The notes: generated by a model from the letters alone, not told the origin. Positions 19,038-27,497 are shown, counted from the first letter of the stretch. The stretch: DNA of 64,000 bases from CALOCY01 sp942491975 (GCA_942491975.1 CALOCY010000004.1:868001-932000), one strand, 5' to 3'. Program-made: numbers and translations.

Positions 19038-19816
19038 GGCTTAAGACCAGAACAATTAGTTAAATTTGTTCTGTAATGGCTGTAAAATATAGTAAACTGA
19101 GTGATTTCAAAATCAAAAAAGTGATACGATGTTTTTGTGCCGACATTGATGCAACGAAAACAAGTATTATTTTAGGGTTAAATAGAAAAACGATAAATAG
19201 ATATTTTCTGCTTTTTAGAGAGTGTATCTATGAATCGCAAATTGAAGATTTAGAGAAGTTCTTTGGGATTGTTGAATTGGATGAAGCTTACTTTGGAAGT
19301 AAACGTTTACGTGGGGTAAATATGCCGCAAAAAAGAGGAAGGGGGACATGGAAGCAACCAGTATTTGGCATATTTGAACGGGATGGCCGTGTGTATACTG
19401 AAATTGTCCCTAATAGTAAACGAGAAACATTACGCCCACTAATATTGGGAAAAGTTTTACCTGAAAGTATCGTTATTACTGATGGTTGGAGGGGGTATAG
19501 TGGATTGGTCGATGTAGGTTATGACAAACATATCAGGATCAATAAGTCCAAACATTTTTCTGATGGTAAAGGAACACATATTAATGGCATTGAATCATTT
19601 TGGAGCTTTACCAAACGACGGTTAAGCAAGTTCAATGGGGTGAAAAAATACTTTGATTACCATTTGAAAGAGTGTGAGTGGAGATGGAAAAAATCGCAAA
19701 GCAGAATGGAAAAAGAACTATGGGAAATGCTATTGAAACGAGAATAACTTAGAAAAGTTATTGCCCGTTCCAACAGCAAATAATTATAAAAATTCAATTT
19801 TTAATGGTCTAGAGCC
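19038..19816 (+). mobile_element. IS1595-family insertion sequence
   Basis: The 779-base element has related ends, GGCTTAAGACCA on the left and, read inward from the right, GGCTCTAGACCA. It is flanked by a TTGATTA duplication (19031-19037 and 19817-19823). IS1595 elements usually make 8-base duplications, so 7 matching bases may be one base short through mutation. It interrupts the DUF262 gene of a defence operon. Confidence 0.88.
19076..19747 (+). CDS. IS1595-family transposase
   Basis: The 223-residue transposase has the ISXO2-like DDE layout: ELDEAYFG (first Asp), VITDGWRGY (second Asp) and THINGIESFWSFTKRRL (the third catalytic region). The N-terminal part (SIILGLNRKTINRYF) is a short helix-turn-helix. 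It lies on the plus strand, against the cassette genes, so it would not be read from the operon. Its length fits the compact IS1016-like subgroup that lacks the N-terminal zinc domain. Confidence 0.93.
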   Translation: MAVKYSKLSDFKIKKVIRCFCADIDATKTSIILGLNRKTINRYFLLFRECIYESQIEDLEKFFGIVELDEAYFGSKRLRGVNMPQKRGRGTWKQPVFGIFERDGRVYTEIVPNSKRETLRPLILGKVLPESIVITDGWRGYSGLVDVGYDKHIRINKSKHFSDGKGTHINGIESFWSFTKRRLSKFNGVKKYFDYHLKECEWRWKKSQSRMEKELWEMLLKRE

Positions 19817-19919
19817 TTGATTATTTCACCAATACTCATATGGTAACTGTCAGTTTTTATTTCTTTACGTCCAGATTCTAGTTCTGAAAGCAATTTTTTT
19901 ATTTCGCCCATAATTAAAA

Positions 19920-20855
19920 TTATCTTGGTCCTAAAAACCTGTCACCGTTAAAGTGAATCATGTGTTCTGGAAATTCCATAATCCAAACTTCTGTATCCCA
20001 AGCAATATCATTTGTATGTTTTTTGAATTCAGAAAAATCAGGAAATGCTGAAACATAGATTTTGCCAGCTTTGCAATCTTTTAAAAATTCTTCAAGTTCA
20101 ACAATCCGCTTAGGTGACATCGGGCCATGTGATGTAACAGCTTCAATCAAATAAAGCCAGTTTTTACTTTCGTCATAGATTACAACATCGGGTAATTTGC
20201 TGTGTTCAGTAATCGGAATGCCAATACTTTCAAGTTTCTCTTTCTCAACATGCAAGTCTTTATTTTCAGTATCTCCAACATACAATAGAATAGAGCCTTG
20301 TGCAAATCTTGACGCAAATTCATCGACAATTGCTGCTTGAACCTCGTTGTGTTTTCCTGGAGATAACATCAATACTTTTCCATTCGCAAGTTTCAGAGGA
20401 ACTCTTGACATTTCTCGTTCTTTGCTGTACTTTTCTATTAACTCTCCGACCTGGGATTTAAAGTTTGCAACCGCTTTTTTCCAACCTCTTGTTCTGTATG
20501 CTTTTATCGTCTCCAATGCAATTTCAGATACAGCGTAATGTGCTCTTGGGCTATTTACTGGCAAATCAGGAATATCAGGATTGTAATCGGCAATACCAGC
20601 CTGTACAAATTGATGAAGTACTTGCCTTCTAAAAGTTTCACGGGTATTCGGAGCATATTCCTTTTCGTAATTCTCGGAAATAAAAGTCATTATTCCTTTT
20701 GTTACTCCGTGACTTTGCTTAAATGCCTTAGACCATTTGTCCTTTTCTTTGATATTACACAATGCTAAAAGTGTATAACCAGATATTTCATTTTGTTGAG
20801 CATCAGGCAACCCCAACTCTTTCAAAATTGCTTGAGCTTCTTGTATTTTTGACAT
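19920..20855 (-). CDS. BsuBI/PstI-type type II restriction endonuclease
   Basis: The 311-residue protein matches the BsuBI/PstI family in layout. A helical N-terminal DNA-binding half contains NTRETFRRQVLHQFVQAGI and VNSPRAHYAVSE. The catalytic half contains LLYVGDTENKDLHVEKEKL, then PDVVIYDESKNWLYLIEAVTS, a PD-(D/E)xK-like acid pair. Known members cut CTGCAG; that specificity is expected but unproven here. It overlaps the upstream methyltransferase gene by 53 bases and is followed 8 bases on by the DUF262 gene. Confidence 0.9.
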   Translation of the reverse strand: MSKIQEAQAILKELGLPDAQQNEISGYTLLALCNIKEKDKWSKAFKQSHGVTKGIMTFISENYEKEYAPNTRETFRRQVLHQFVQAGIADYNPDIPDLPVNSPRAHYAVSEIALETIKAYRTRGWKKAVANFKSQVGELIEKYSKEREMSRVPLKLANGKVLMLSPGKHNEVQAAIVDEFASRFAQGSILLYVGDTENKDLHVEKEKLESIGIPITEHSKLPDVVIYDESKNWLYLIEAVTSHGPMSPKRIVELEEFLKDCKAGKIYVSAFPDFSEFKKHTNDIAWDTEVWIMEFPEHMIHFNGDRFLGPR

Positions 20856-22401
20856 AAATGTTTTCTAAAAGTACTTCACTAATTATTTTATCAATCTCTT
20901 GTTTATTGTGGCTTTGTGATTGTTTAACTTTATTTCCAATAACCTCAATATCATTAAGCGGCGGCATCTTAATTTGTTTTAATTCCGATGCGCCAACTTG
21001 CGTATTGCCATTAAAGGTTCTGAAAAACGTATCAAATAAACTACTGCTGTAAAGTGCAGAAATTCCCCAAATCTCATTATCATTTAAATCGCCATTGGGT
21101 CGATGGATATAATTGATATGATTTTCTACGCCTACCATTTCTGTATCAATACTTTGTGCAAAGTAAGGACAGCAAACCAAACGGCTTTTATCGTCTTTAG
21201 AGCTAAAACGCCTTAGGAAAATGTAGTTTTTGTTTTTCAATAATACTTTCCGTGAATCTTCATTGTTTTCAATAAGACTTGGCTTATTCCCTTTCTGCAA
21301 AGGGTAAACAAACTCCATTTCTTTGACGTTATGAAGCCAAACCAAAGGAGCGATAGCTCCATTCACTTGACCTTCATTTTTTAAAAAATCAGTACAACGG
21401 AATGCAACTACAGGGCCTGTTGAGATTTGTATATTAAAATCATTTAAGGTGTTACTCCACTTTTTGAAAATCTTGATTGTATCAGATTCATTCTGGTTTG
21501 ATGGAATAAACAATACTTTATCTTTTGATTTTAAATCAATTAATTCTTCTGTTGGGTAAAAATATTCTGTTGGATTAAGTAACCCTCTATCACATTCCGA
21601 AACTGTTACTTTAATTGATGAGTTTCTTGTTTTCGTTGCTCTTAGAATAATATTTTCCTGTAAAACATTATCATTCTTGAACATCTTATCTCGTGATTCG
21701 AAAATATGGATATCAGAAAAACTAACTTCACTAAAGAATGATTGTCTAAAGGCTTTAAAATAGTTTCCAGCCGCAAAACTTCTTGGAGTAATGAAAATAA
21801 GTTCTCCTTGGCTTTTGAGTAGCTTAGCTGACAATCCCATGAATATTGAATAAATATTGGGCTGTCCATAAACTAATTCTTTGGCAACAGAAGCTCTTTT
21901 GTCAGCTTTAGAAATCTTGAAGTATGGCGGATTTGAAATGATATAATCAAATTGTTTTACATTTTCAGTTCCAAAAAGTGAATTTGAATTAAAAGCTTCT
22001 GAATTATCAAGTACGAAGTCTAACTCATTTATTGTATAATTAAATAGAATCTTTTGGTTCTTTAACCATTTTGCTAGGTAATCAGCAACCAATTTAGTTT
22101 GAGTTACTACACTTTTATCAGTTTCGTAAAGAGTTAAATCAATTTCTTTTATTTCTGAATCCGAAATAAGTTTTTCAATCAAGGAGCATGAGAGTATTGC
22201 TGTTCCACAGCCAGGGTCAAGGATAGAAATCTTGTCCGAATTTGGTTTGGCAAGATTTGCCATGAAGTCAGAAATCTGTTTCGGTGTAAAGAACTGCCCA
22301 TTATCCTTTTTATGTTTGTCAGATGTTGACGTAGCATAAGTAAGTCCAATAAAATCAGCATATTCTGACGGTAAATTATATTTTTCATTTAACTCTATCA
22401 T
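20803..22401 (-). CDS. Eco57I-type N6-adenine DNA methyltransferase
   Basis: The 532-residue protein has motif I as DPGCGTAILSC and catalytic motif IV as NPPYFKIS, the form used by N6-adenine methyltransferases. The segment NGQFFTPKQISDFMANL is typical of this group. It would protect host DNA from the co-encoded BsuBI/PstI-type endonuclease. A longer frame reaches 22455, but the start at Met-Ile-Glu-Leu-Asn (22401) is preferred because the extra 18 residues are unlike the family. It is the first gene of the defence operon, with hairpin ii just upstream. Confidence 0.9.
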   Translation of the reverse strand: MIELNEKYNLPSEYADFIGLTYATSTSDKHKKDNGQFFTPKQISDFMANLAKPNSDKISILDPGCGTAILSCSLIEKLISDSEIKEIDLTLYETDKSVVTQTKLVADYLAKWLKNQKILFNYTINELDFVLDNSEAFNSNSLFGTENVKQFDYIISNPPYFKISKADKRASVAKELVYGQPNIYSIFMGLSAKLLKSQGELIFITPRSFAAGNYFKAFRQSFFSEVSFSDIHIFESRDKMFKNDNVLQENIILRATKTRNSSIKVTVSECDRGLLNPTEYFYPTEELIDLKSKDKVLFIPSNQNESDTIKIFKKWSNTLNDFNIQISTGPVVAFRCTDFLKNEGQVNGAIAPLVWLHNVKEMEFVYPLQKGNKPSLIENNEDSRKVLLKNKNYIFLRRFSSKDDKSRLVCCPYFAQSIDTEMVGVENHINYIHRPNGDLNDNEIWGISALYSSSLFDTFFRTFNGNTQVGASELKQIKMPPLNDIEVIGNKVKQSQSHNKQEIDKIISEVLLENIYVKNTRSSSNFERVGVA

Positions 22402-22444
22402 TCTACAAAGGTAACGAATCTTGTGCGCGATGGCAAAAATTTGG

Positions 22445-22495
22445 CTCTTTTGCAAGCTGAAGCATCAGCCTGTGGGTCGGAGCTTGTAAATGTGC
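22445..22495. repeat. Defence-flanking hairpin ii
   Basis: CTCTTTTGCAAGCT pairs with AGCTTGTAAATGTGC around a loop of about 22 bases. It lies 43 bases upstream of the methyltransferase start, with GCGTTGGCTTGTG just beyond it. With hairpin i it brackets the restriction/HEPN operon in the same orientation. Confidence 0.75.
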
Positions 22496-22530
22496 CAAAT
22501 GTGCGTTGGCTTGTGCACGGTCTCTTAGCA

Positions 22531-22741
22531 TTAAACACAACGGTGCGGAGTGTATGCACAGTGAACACGGTTCCGATTAAATATACGAAGTATTTTTAAA
22601 TCGGAAGTAAAGTGTGAGGTGTGTATCAAAAAAAGTTTTGTTGTTCATTGTGTATGACACTCGTGTTATGCTTCTGTACGGCGCAGCGAGACAGCGCAAG
22701 CCACCACTAACTTTTTTTGAGCTCCGCACCGTTGATGCTTC
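22531..22741. repeat. attC-like site S10, shared 190-base type
   Basis: Core TTAAACACAAC (22531-22541) complements GTTGTGTTT at 17141. Core GTTGATGCTTC (22731-22741) starts mini-cassette copy 2. The interior is the shared sequence with perfectly pairing outer arms GGTGCGGAG and CTCCGCACC. Confidence 0.9.
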
Positions 22742-22816
22742 ATTAGGTTTTGGGAGTTTCGTGGAGCGAAACGTAGAAACCGTAAGGCTTGCGTAGCAGC
22801 CGTATGAAGCATCAAC
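22731..22816. other. Mini-cassette without a gene, copy 2
   Basis: Same unit as at 16938, without the extra C, bounded by GTTGATGCTTC and GAAGCATCAAC (22806-22816). With its adjoining shared attC site it forms a unit of about 275 bases that is repeated three times. Confidence 0.85.
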
Positions 22817-22943
22817 GGCCTAGTGTATGCGTAGTGCGGGTTTCAAAGCTCCAAACTATCAATTTACTAAACCATTTATTAAATGTACTTATGTTCAAAT
22901 TTACCACTTTCCCCCGCATTACGTATGACACTTTGTTAGCCAC
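22806..22943. repeat. attC-like site S11
   Basis: Core GAAGCATCAAC (22806-22816) closes the mini-cassette. Core GTTAGCCAC (22935-22943) complements GTGGCTAAC at 26346-26354 and opens the SIR2-pAgo cassette. Over 118 bases the arms pair as AGTGTATGCGTAGTGCGGG against CCCGCATTACGTATGACACT with bulges. Confidence 0.92.
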
Positions 22944-22997
22944 TGGGCTTTGTCCAAATAAATCAGAAAACTTCTCAAACAGGGAAGGAAATACATA

Positions 22998-23048
22998 CTC
23001 TTTTGCAATTTTTGCTTTTAGCGTTTGCTTGTGCGAATTGCAAATGTG
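22998..23048. repeat. Defence-flanking hairpin iii
   Basis: CTCTTTTGCAATT pairs with AATTGCAAATGTG. The loop contains GCGTTTGCTTGTG, close to the GCGTTGGCTTGTG of other members. It ends 19 bases from the stop codon of the SIR2-pAgo gene. Confidence 0.8.
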
Positions 23049-23067
23049 TATGGATTTAGGGTTGGGT

Positions 23068-26000
23068 CTATATAAAGTATCTAAAATCATATGCTTTATT
23101 TCCTAAATCTTCTATTTGTTTACCCATAGTTGAAAGGCGTTTTGAAAAATCTATTGTTACAGGCAGTGTTTTATATAACTCAGCTCCATTCCAATTCATC
23201 TTAGTTAATTTCAATACATCATCTGCAATTGTTTCAATTGTGTCAGTTCCCTTAAATCGCTTAATTAACAAAGGAGCTGGAATACCTCTTTTCCCTTGAT
23301 AATATTTCTTGGTGAATTCTGGATGCGTGACTAAACCATGAGTCCATAATAGAAAACTAAAATCATCTAGTTGAATAATAGAACCTCGTTCAATTGGAAA
23401 CCCATCTATTTTGTATTTGTCAGTAGCTCGATTGAGGCTCAAGTTTAAAGCTCTCCAATTTGTAAATTGCTGAATTTGCAATAGCTCAATATTTTCAACC
23501 CCTTGTAATGCATTGGAAATCCCTTTGATTTCATCTTTAGTAAACATTGTTGTCTTGTGTAGAACTAACTTTTTTAATCCAATTACAGGGTCTATTTTGT
23601 AATATGTATTCCTGATATTACTAACTAATCGAAAAGCATCATCCTCACTCATGAAAGGATTTTTCCCATAATAAACAGGTTTCTCAATAGGTTGAAGTAA
23701 GAATTTTAAACCATTCCCATTTCCATCAAATATCTGGCTACTACCTAGTACAACTTTATTACTATTTGTGTTTCTAGTAGCATAACTTAAACCTACAAAT
23801 GCAGTTTCTTTATCATCAGATTGAATTTTCCAAGGGATTCCATTTGCTTTTACATAAATGCCAAGTGAGAGCCACCATCTAATTTTTGATTGGTCGAAAT
23901 ATTTGATAGACTTGTCCTCAATGAACTGTAACTTTAATCCTTTTTTTACAGCATAAATTTTAAGTGAATCATGCAAATCAAAATATGTCTGATTGTTTTT
24001 CAGCTCTCTAAATTTCTTCCAAACATCTGGAATGTAAACAATAACACAATCAATCTCGACGCTTTTTTCCGACAAAACATCAATTTTACTTTTAATTAAT
24101 TCATAAAATTGTATTGCATTTAAATTTTGCGACTCATGGCTGCCTATGGTTATCGCAAATTCACTGTCTGTAGCATTTGGAATAACAAGTTGTTTTTTAT
24201 AAATATCATCAAAACCTGAGTACTTTATTAAATATTCTCTTTCACTCTTTGGCTCAATCGGATTTAATAAATTTTCTAAGTGCATCTTAACCTTGTCGAA
24301 TCCAAAATCAGGTGATAGGATTGCTAAATTAATTTTAGAACTAGATTGTTCATAGCTCTCTTCAAGCGGCCCAAAGTATTTTAATCCATCTAATGGTTTA
24401 ATTAGTTTTTTGGTGTGGTCTGAATGATGAAAATATATACTCGGTTCGTTTCTTTTTATATAAGTAGGGAACCAGTGGATATCAGATTTTCCTTGTTTTG
24501 CAGCGGTAGAAAAATAATCTGATATTGTTATTTTAAAATCTTGGATTCTAAAATCTAGTTTCTCATTAAGTGTGTTAAGCTTTTTAAACCAAAAGTTGAT
24601 TTTTGCTCCAAACTTATCGTTATAGCGATTAGATAAGATTTTATTTGATAAAAATTGAATTTTGAACCTATCTGGTAAACTTCCATTTTTATCAGTTATA
24701 TGAATCGTTGGAATAATGAAAAAGAAAAGTTCCTTATTTACAAATTCAAGTTTAAATTCGAAGGCATCATATACATTCAGATTATTCGGAATATTTAATT
24801 TAGAAAAAGAATTGGTTATTTCTTTTGATGCGTTAGTAATCTGCGCATTATTCAAATAGAATTTCCTGAGATTTCGCCCTTTTTTATATAATTGTAAACC
24901 ATAGTCGTTGACAAGTGATTTTTCAATTAAATCATATAGTAATCCAATGAAATAAGAATCTGAGTAGTAAAAATATCTCTCTTCGATATCTTTAATTTTA
25001 ATTTCATCAACTAAATGATTAGAAAAAGTTGACTTTATCTCGCTTTCTGCCCCCCATAAAAGTAGTTCCTTTTTAAAAAATGCCCCTACGATATTTTTAT
25101 CTGAAATTATCTCTCTTAATTTTTTCCATTGACCCTCACCTTGAAAATTAACTTTAGTTGAAAAAACAGACTTAGGGAAAGTATTTACTTTTATTGCATT
25201 TAAAAGAATAGGTTTTAGAGTTGAGTTAGCTTGAGAAATTTTGAAAGGAACTCTTTCCTCAAATGTTGGTTTAGCAATATCATCTATGGTATCTTCATTT
25301 ATTTCGCTTATTTTATACAATTCATGCATAAAAAAATCGAAGCTATCAATTTCTACAAAACCAGACCTTCCGTTTTGGTCATTAGCCTTATTAACCAACT
25401 TTATTAAATCTTCATTTGGCTTTATACCTTTAGGAACGCACCAAATTAATCCTTTTGGAAATGCGTCTGGTTGTTCTATTATTTTGTTTAAGGAAGACAT
25501 TACTGAATTGTCACTACCTGAATATCCAATAATTATCATTCCTTTTTGTGATGCAGACTGAATAAAGTAATCGTGTAAATTATCTTCTAATTGCTTTAGT
25601 TCATCATCTGTGTTCTGCAATGCATCATATCTAAAGTCTCCATGAAGTTTTACAACAGTTGGAATATCAGACCTAAAACTTCTTACGGAACTTGCATTTT
25701 CAGGAGAAACAATAGAACAACTTTGATAATGCAATGTATTAATTGATTTCTCAATTAAGTCGTCAAAATTTGTTGTCCAAAGAGTATTTATTTTTTGCTG
25801 TTCTACTAAAGATGAAAGACATAGAAAGCCAATTGATGGTTTTTTGTTTTTTATTAATGCAGTCAAAAAATCTCGCCTGTCCTCTGCATAACCAAGAAAC
25901 TCTTCAAAATAATGAGAATAGGGGTTAGTAATGTTAGAATCATCAAAGTGCTTTTCGATTTCATTTTTTATTGATTCTATTTTTAAGTCTGAGTACTTTT

Positions 26001-26175
26001 TGGCATTAATTTTCCCTTGACTTATTAAAATCTCACGTTTGAAATGCAAAACTAATTCTCCTCCTGTTGGTATCCCAGAAGATACAGATGCTCCTGAACC
26101 TAAGAAAATATCAAAGCTATGTTTGCCTTGAATCTTGAAGCTGCGTAGAAATTTGTCTTTATCAATTTTTATCAT
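23068..26175 (-). CDS. Single-chain SIR2-APAZ-pAgo defence protein
   Basis: The 1035-residue protein joins a SIR2-like NADase to a short prokaryotic Argonaute. SIR2 motifs are FLGSGASVSSG (residues 24-34), LWTTNFDDLIE (132-142, with the NAD-pocket Asn136), VVKLHGDFRYD (174-184, His178) and MIIIGYSGSDNSV. The C-terminal third is a MID-PIWI module (FVGLSYATR at 793-801, LLWTHGLVTHPEF, IPAPLLIKRF, LPVTIDFSKRLSTMGKQI). In FVGLSYA the first catalytic Asp of PIWI is replaced, so it is predicted not to slice. Short pAgo-SIR2 systems sense invader nucleic acid and deplete NAD. It fills one cassette alone, between hairpins iii and iv. Confidence 0.93.
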   Translation of the reverse strand: MIKIDKDKFLRSFKIQGKHSFDIFLGSGASVSSGIPTGGELVLHFKREILISQGKINAKKYSDLKIESIKNEIEKHFDDSNITNPYSHYFEEFLGYAEDRRDFLTALIKNKKPSIGFLCLSSLVEQQKINTLWTTNFDDLIEKSINTLHYQSCSIVSPENASSVRSFRSDIPTVVKLHGDFRYDALQNTDDELKQLEDNLHDYFIQSASQKGMIIIGYSGSDNSVMSSLNKIIEQPDAFPKGLIWCVPKGIKPNEDLIKLVNKANDQNGRSGFVEIDSFDFFMHELYKISEINEDTIDDIAKPTFEERVPFKISQANSTLKPILLNAIKVNTFPKSVFSTKVNFQGEGQWKKLREIISDKNIVGAFFKKELLLWGAESEIKSTFSNHLVDEIKIKDIEERYFYYSDSYFIGLLYDLIEKSLVNDYGLQLYKKGRNLRKFYLNNAQITNASKEITNSFSKLNIPNNLNVYDAFEFKLEFVNKELFFFIIPTIHITDKNGSLPDRFKIQFLSNKILSNRYNDKFGAKINFWFKKLNTLNEKLDFRIQDFKITISDYFSTAAKQGKSDIHWFPTYIKRNEPSIYFHHSDHTKKLIKPLDGLKYFGPLEESYEQSSSKINLAILSPDFGFDKVKMHLENLLNPIEPKSEREYLIKYSGFDDIYKKQLVIPNATDSEFAITIGSHESQNLNAIQFYELIKSKIDVLSEKSVEIDCVIVYIPDVWKKFRELKNNQTYFDLHDSLKIYAVKKGLKLQFIEDKSIKYFDQSKIRWWLSLGIYVKANGIPWKIQSDDKETAFVGLSYATRNTNSNKVVLGSSQIFDGNGNGLKFLLQPIEKPVYYGKNPFMSEDDAFRLVSNIRNTYYKIDPVIGLKKLVLHKTTMFTKDEIKGISNALQGVENIELLQIQQFTNWRALNLSLNRATDKYKIDGFPIERGSIIQLDDFSFLLWTHGLVTHPEFTKKYYQGKRGIPAPLLIKRFKGTDTIETIADDVLKLTKMNWNGAELYKTLPVTIDFSKRLSTMGKQIEDLGNKAYDFRYFI

Positions 26176-26231
26176 TCCAATTTTTAAGTAACGCTAAATT
26201 TAACAAATCCTGACGAGGGAAGGTAAAATAG

Positions 26232-26280
26232 CTCTTTTGTTTTTCAGTTATGATTGTGCGATGGAGAAAAACAAATGTGC
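26232..26280. repeat. Defence-flanking hairpin iv
   Basis: CTCTTTTGTTTTTC pairs with GAAAAACAAATGTGC. The stem sequence differs completely from the GCAAGC stems of members ii, v and vi yet is fully paired, which supports selection on structure. GTGCGTTGGC follows within 15 bases. It lies 56 bases upstream of the SIR2-pAgo start. Confidence 0.82.
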
Positions 26281-26345
26281 TATTTGTGCGTTGGCATTTA
26301 TTTGTTTTTCAATCAATCCGCAATGTTTCAATCTATGCACGCCTT

Positions 26346-26554
26346 GTGGCTAACGGTGCGGAGTGTATGCACAGTGAACACGGTTCCGATTAAATATACG
26401 AAGTATTTTTAAATCGGAAGTAAAGTGTGAGGTGTGTATCAAAAAAAGTTTTGTTGTTCATTGTGTATGACACTCGTGTTATGCTTCTGTACGGCGCAGC
26501 GAGACAGCGCAAGCCACCACTAACTTTTTTTGAGCTCCGCACCGTTGATGCTTC
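26346..26554. repeat. attC-like site S12, shared 190-base type
   Basis: Core GTGGCTAAC (26346-26354) complements GTTAGCCAC at 22935. Core GTTGATGCTTC (26544-26554) starts mini-cassette copy 3. The interior is the shared sequence. Confidence 0.9.
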
Positions 26555-26629
26555 ATTAGGTTTTGGGAGTTTCGTGGAGCGAAACGTAGAAACCGTAAGG
26601 CTTGCGTAGCAGCCGTATGAAGCATCAAC
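26544..26629. other. Mini-cassette without a gene, copy 3
   Basis: Third copy of the short non-coding unit, bounded by GTTGATGCTTC and GAAGCATCAAC (26619-26629). I see no difference from copy 2. Confidence 0.85.
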
Positions 26630-26755
26630 GGTTGGTACATGTTGCGGAGCGGATTTCGGAGCTTCGTTCCTGTCCGGCAGGACGGAACGATGATGCGAGA
26701 GCCGCAGTTACAAACCGCACCAACCCCGCTCTAAAATATGTACTTTGTTACCACC
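26619..26755. repeat. attC-like site S13
   Basis: Core GAAGCATCAAC closes the mini-cassette. Core GTTACCACC (26747-26755) complements GGTGGTAAC at 27527-27535. The arms pair as GGTACATGTTGCGGAGCGG against CCGCTCTAAAATATGTAC with bulges. The stop codon of the DUF805 gene lies inside the right core. Confidence 0.9.
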
Positions 26756-27497
26756 AGTTTTTTTCTCTCCTGGCTTTTGAAATATTAATATATTCTAAAT
26801 CTTCTCTTATAATTTTTTCTTGTTCTCCCCAAAAGTCATTGCCTGAATTTTTGTTTTCATCAAGAGCTTTGTCAGCGTCAAACTCAGATTTATAAGCATA
26901 TATTGCACTTGTCACTGTTATGCTGTCACCGACAATATTATCAATTTTGAAGATGTTGTAATTGTAACCAGTTGTGTCTTCGAGTTCAAAAATGAAGTAA
27001 TCATTGATTTTGGGATTTTCAATTATCACAGATGTCAATTTCAAGTCTTGTTGCTTTTTAAAATTAGTAATCGAAATAATTGAAAATATTAACATAGCAA
27101 GCAGGCACGAGTTAACGATTATACTTTTTCTAAAATTTTTATTATCCAAAGTTCTTGGGTCAATTCCATATGAATTTGTTCCTTTTATTCCTCTTTCGAA
27201 TACTAATCCTAATTCAAAAACTATGTTGTACAGAGGAATAAATCTTGCAAAATACCATGTCCCTTTTTTGTTTAAATCATGTAAACGCTTTATCATGGAG
27301 ATTGCATCAAAAACAATAAATCCGAATAGGAAAAGGACAGTTAGAATGGTACTTATTGAGTAAAGAACTGAATTTTCCGTATTTTCTCCAACTACCATGA
27401 AAACAAAAATCAGATTTATTAATAACAAAAATGAAATGGTTTTTTGGAAAAAATAGTCTGTTCTTCTTAATCTCTCTTTGGTGTTAAAAATCTTCAT
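26748..27497 (-). CDS. DUF805-like membrane protein
   Basis: The 249-residue protein has the DUF805 signature: MIKRLHDLNKKGTWYFARF, then IPLYNIVFELGLVFERG, then GTNSYGIDP. At least four hydrophobic helices are present (ISFLLLINLIFVFMVV, ILTVLFLFGFIVF, SIIVNSCLLAMLIFSII), and a soluble C-terminal tail follows. DUF805 proteins are small inner-membrane proteins of uncertain role. The last codons, Asn-Trp-Trp-stop, are written by the cassette core itself (AACTGGTGGTAA), so integration appears to have fixed the C-terminus. Confidence 0.88.
   Translation of the reverse strand: MKIFNTKERLRRTDYFFQKTISFLLLINLIFVFMVVGENTENSVLYSISTILTVLFLFGFIVFDAISMIKRLHDLNKKGTWYFARFIPLYNIVFELGLVFERGIKGTNSYGIDPRTLDNKNFRKSIIVNSCLLAMLIFSIISITNFKKQQDLKLTSVIIENPKINDYFIFELEDTTGYNYNIFKIDNIVGDSITVTSAIYAYKSEFDADKALDENKNSGNDFWGEQEKIIREDLEYINISKARREKNWW

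Larger units (their letters stand above)
18031..19911 (-). pseudogene. DUF262 (GmrSD/ParB-like) gene broken by an IS1595 element
   Basis: The C-terminal 332-residue part has DUF262 motifs: DGDLVLNPAFQRLFRW, IPIPPIFVAQ, WVIVDGVQRLSTILQ (the ParB-like DGxQR motif) and LNTGGSHLEAQEIRN. The missing N-terminus (MGEIKKLLSELESGRKEI, then MSIGEII) lies beyond the IS at 19817-19911. Joining the halves across one copy of the TTGATTA duplication gives GEIINMYKDG in frame, so insertion was the only visible lesion. The intact gene would start 8 bases after the endonuclease stop. An internal Met start (MYKDGDL) might still yield a shortened protein. Confidence 0.9.

Noticed and set aside
22614..22796. Repeated 60-residue frames starting MRCVSKK at 22614 and 26427
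   Set aside because: They are identical only because the non-coding repeat is identical; the reading is a by-product of the shared attC-type sequence.
23068..26175. Active slicing Argonaute
   Set aside because: The FVGLSYA strand lacks the first catalytic Asp of the PIWI tetrad, as in other short pAgo proteins.
2881..26629. Reading the shared 190-base repeats as CRISPR or as a simple tandem duplication
   Set aside because: Copies are kilobases apart, separated by unrelated genes, and end in different cores that pair with their own cassettes.
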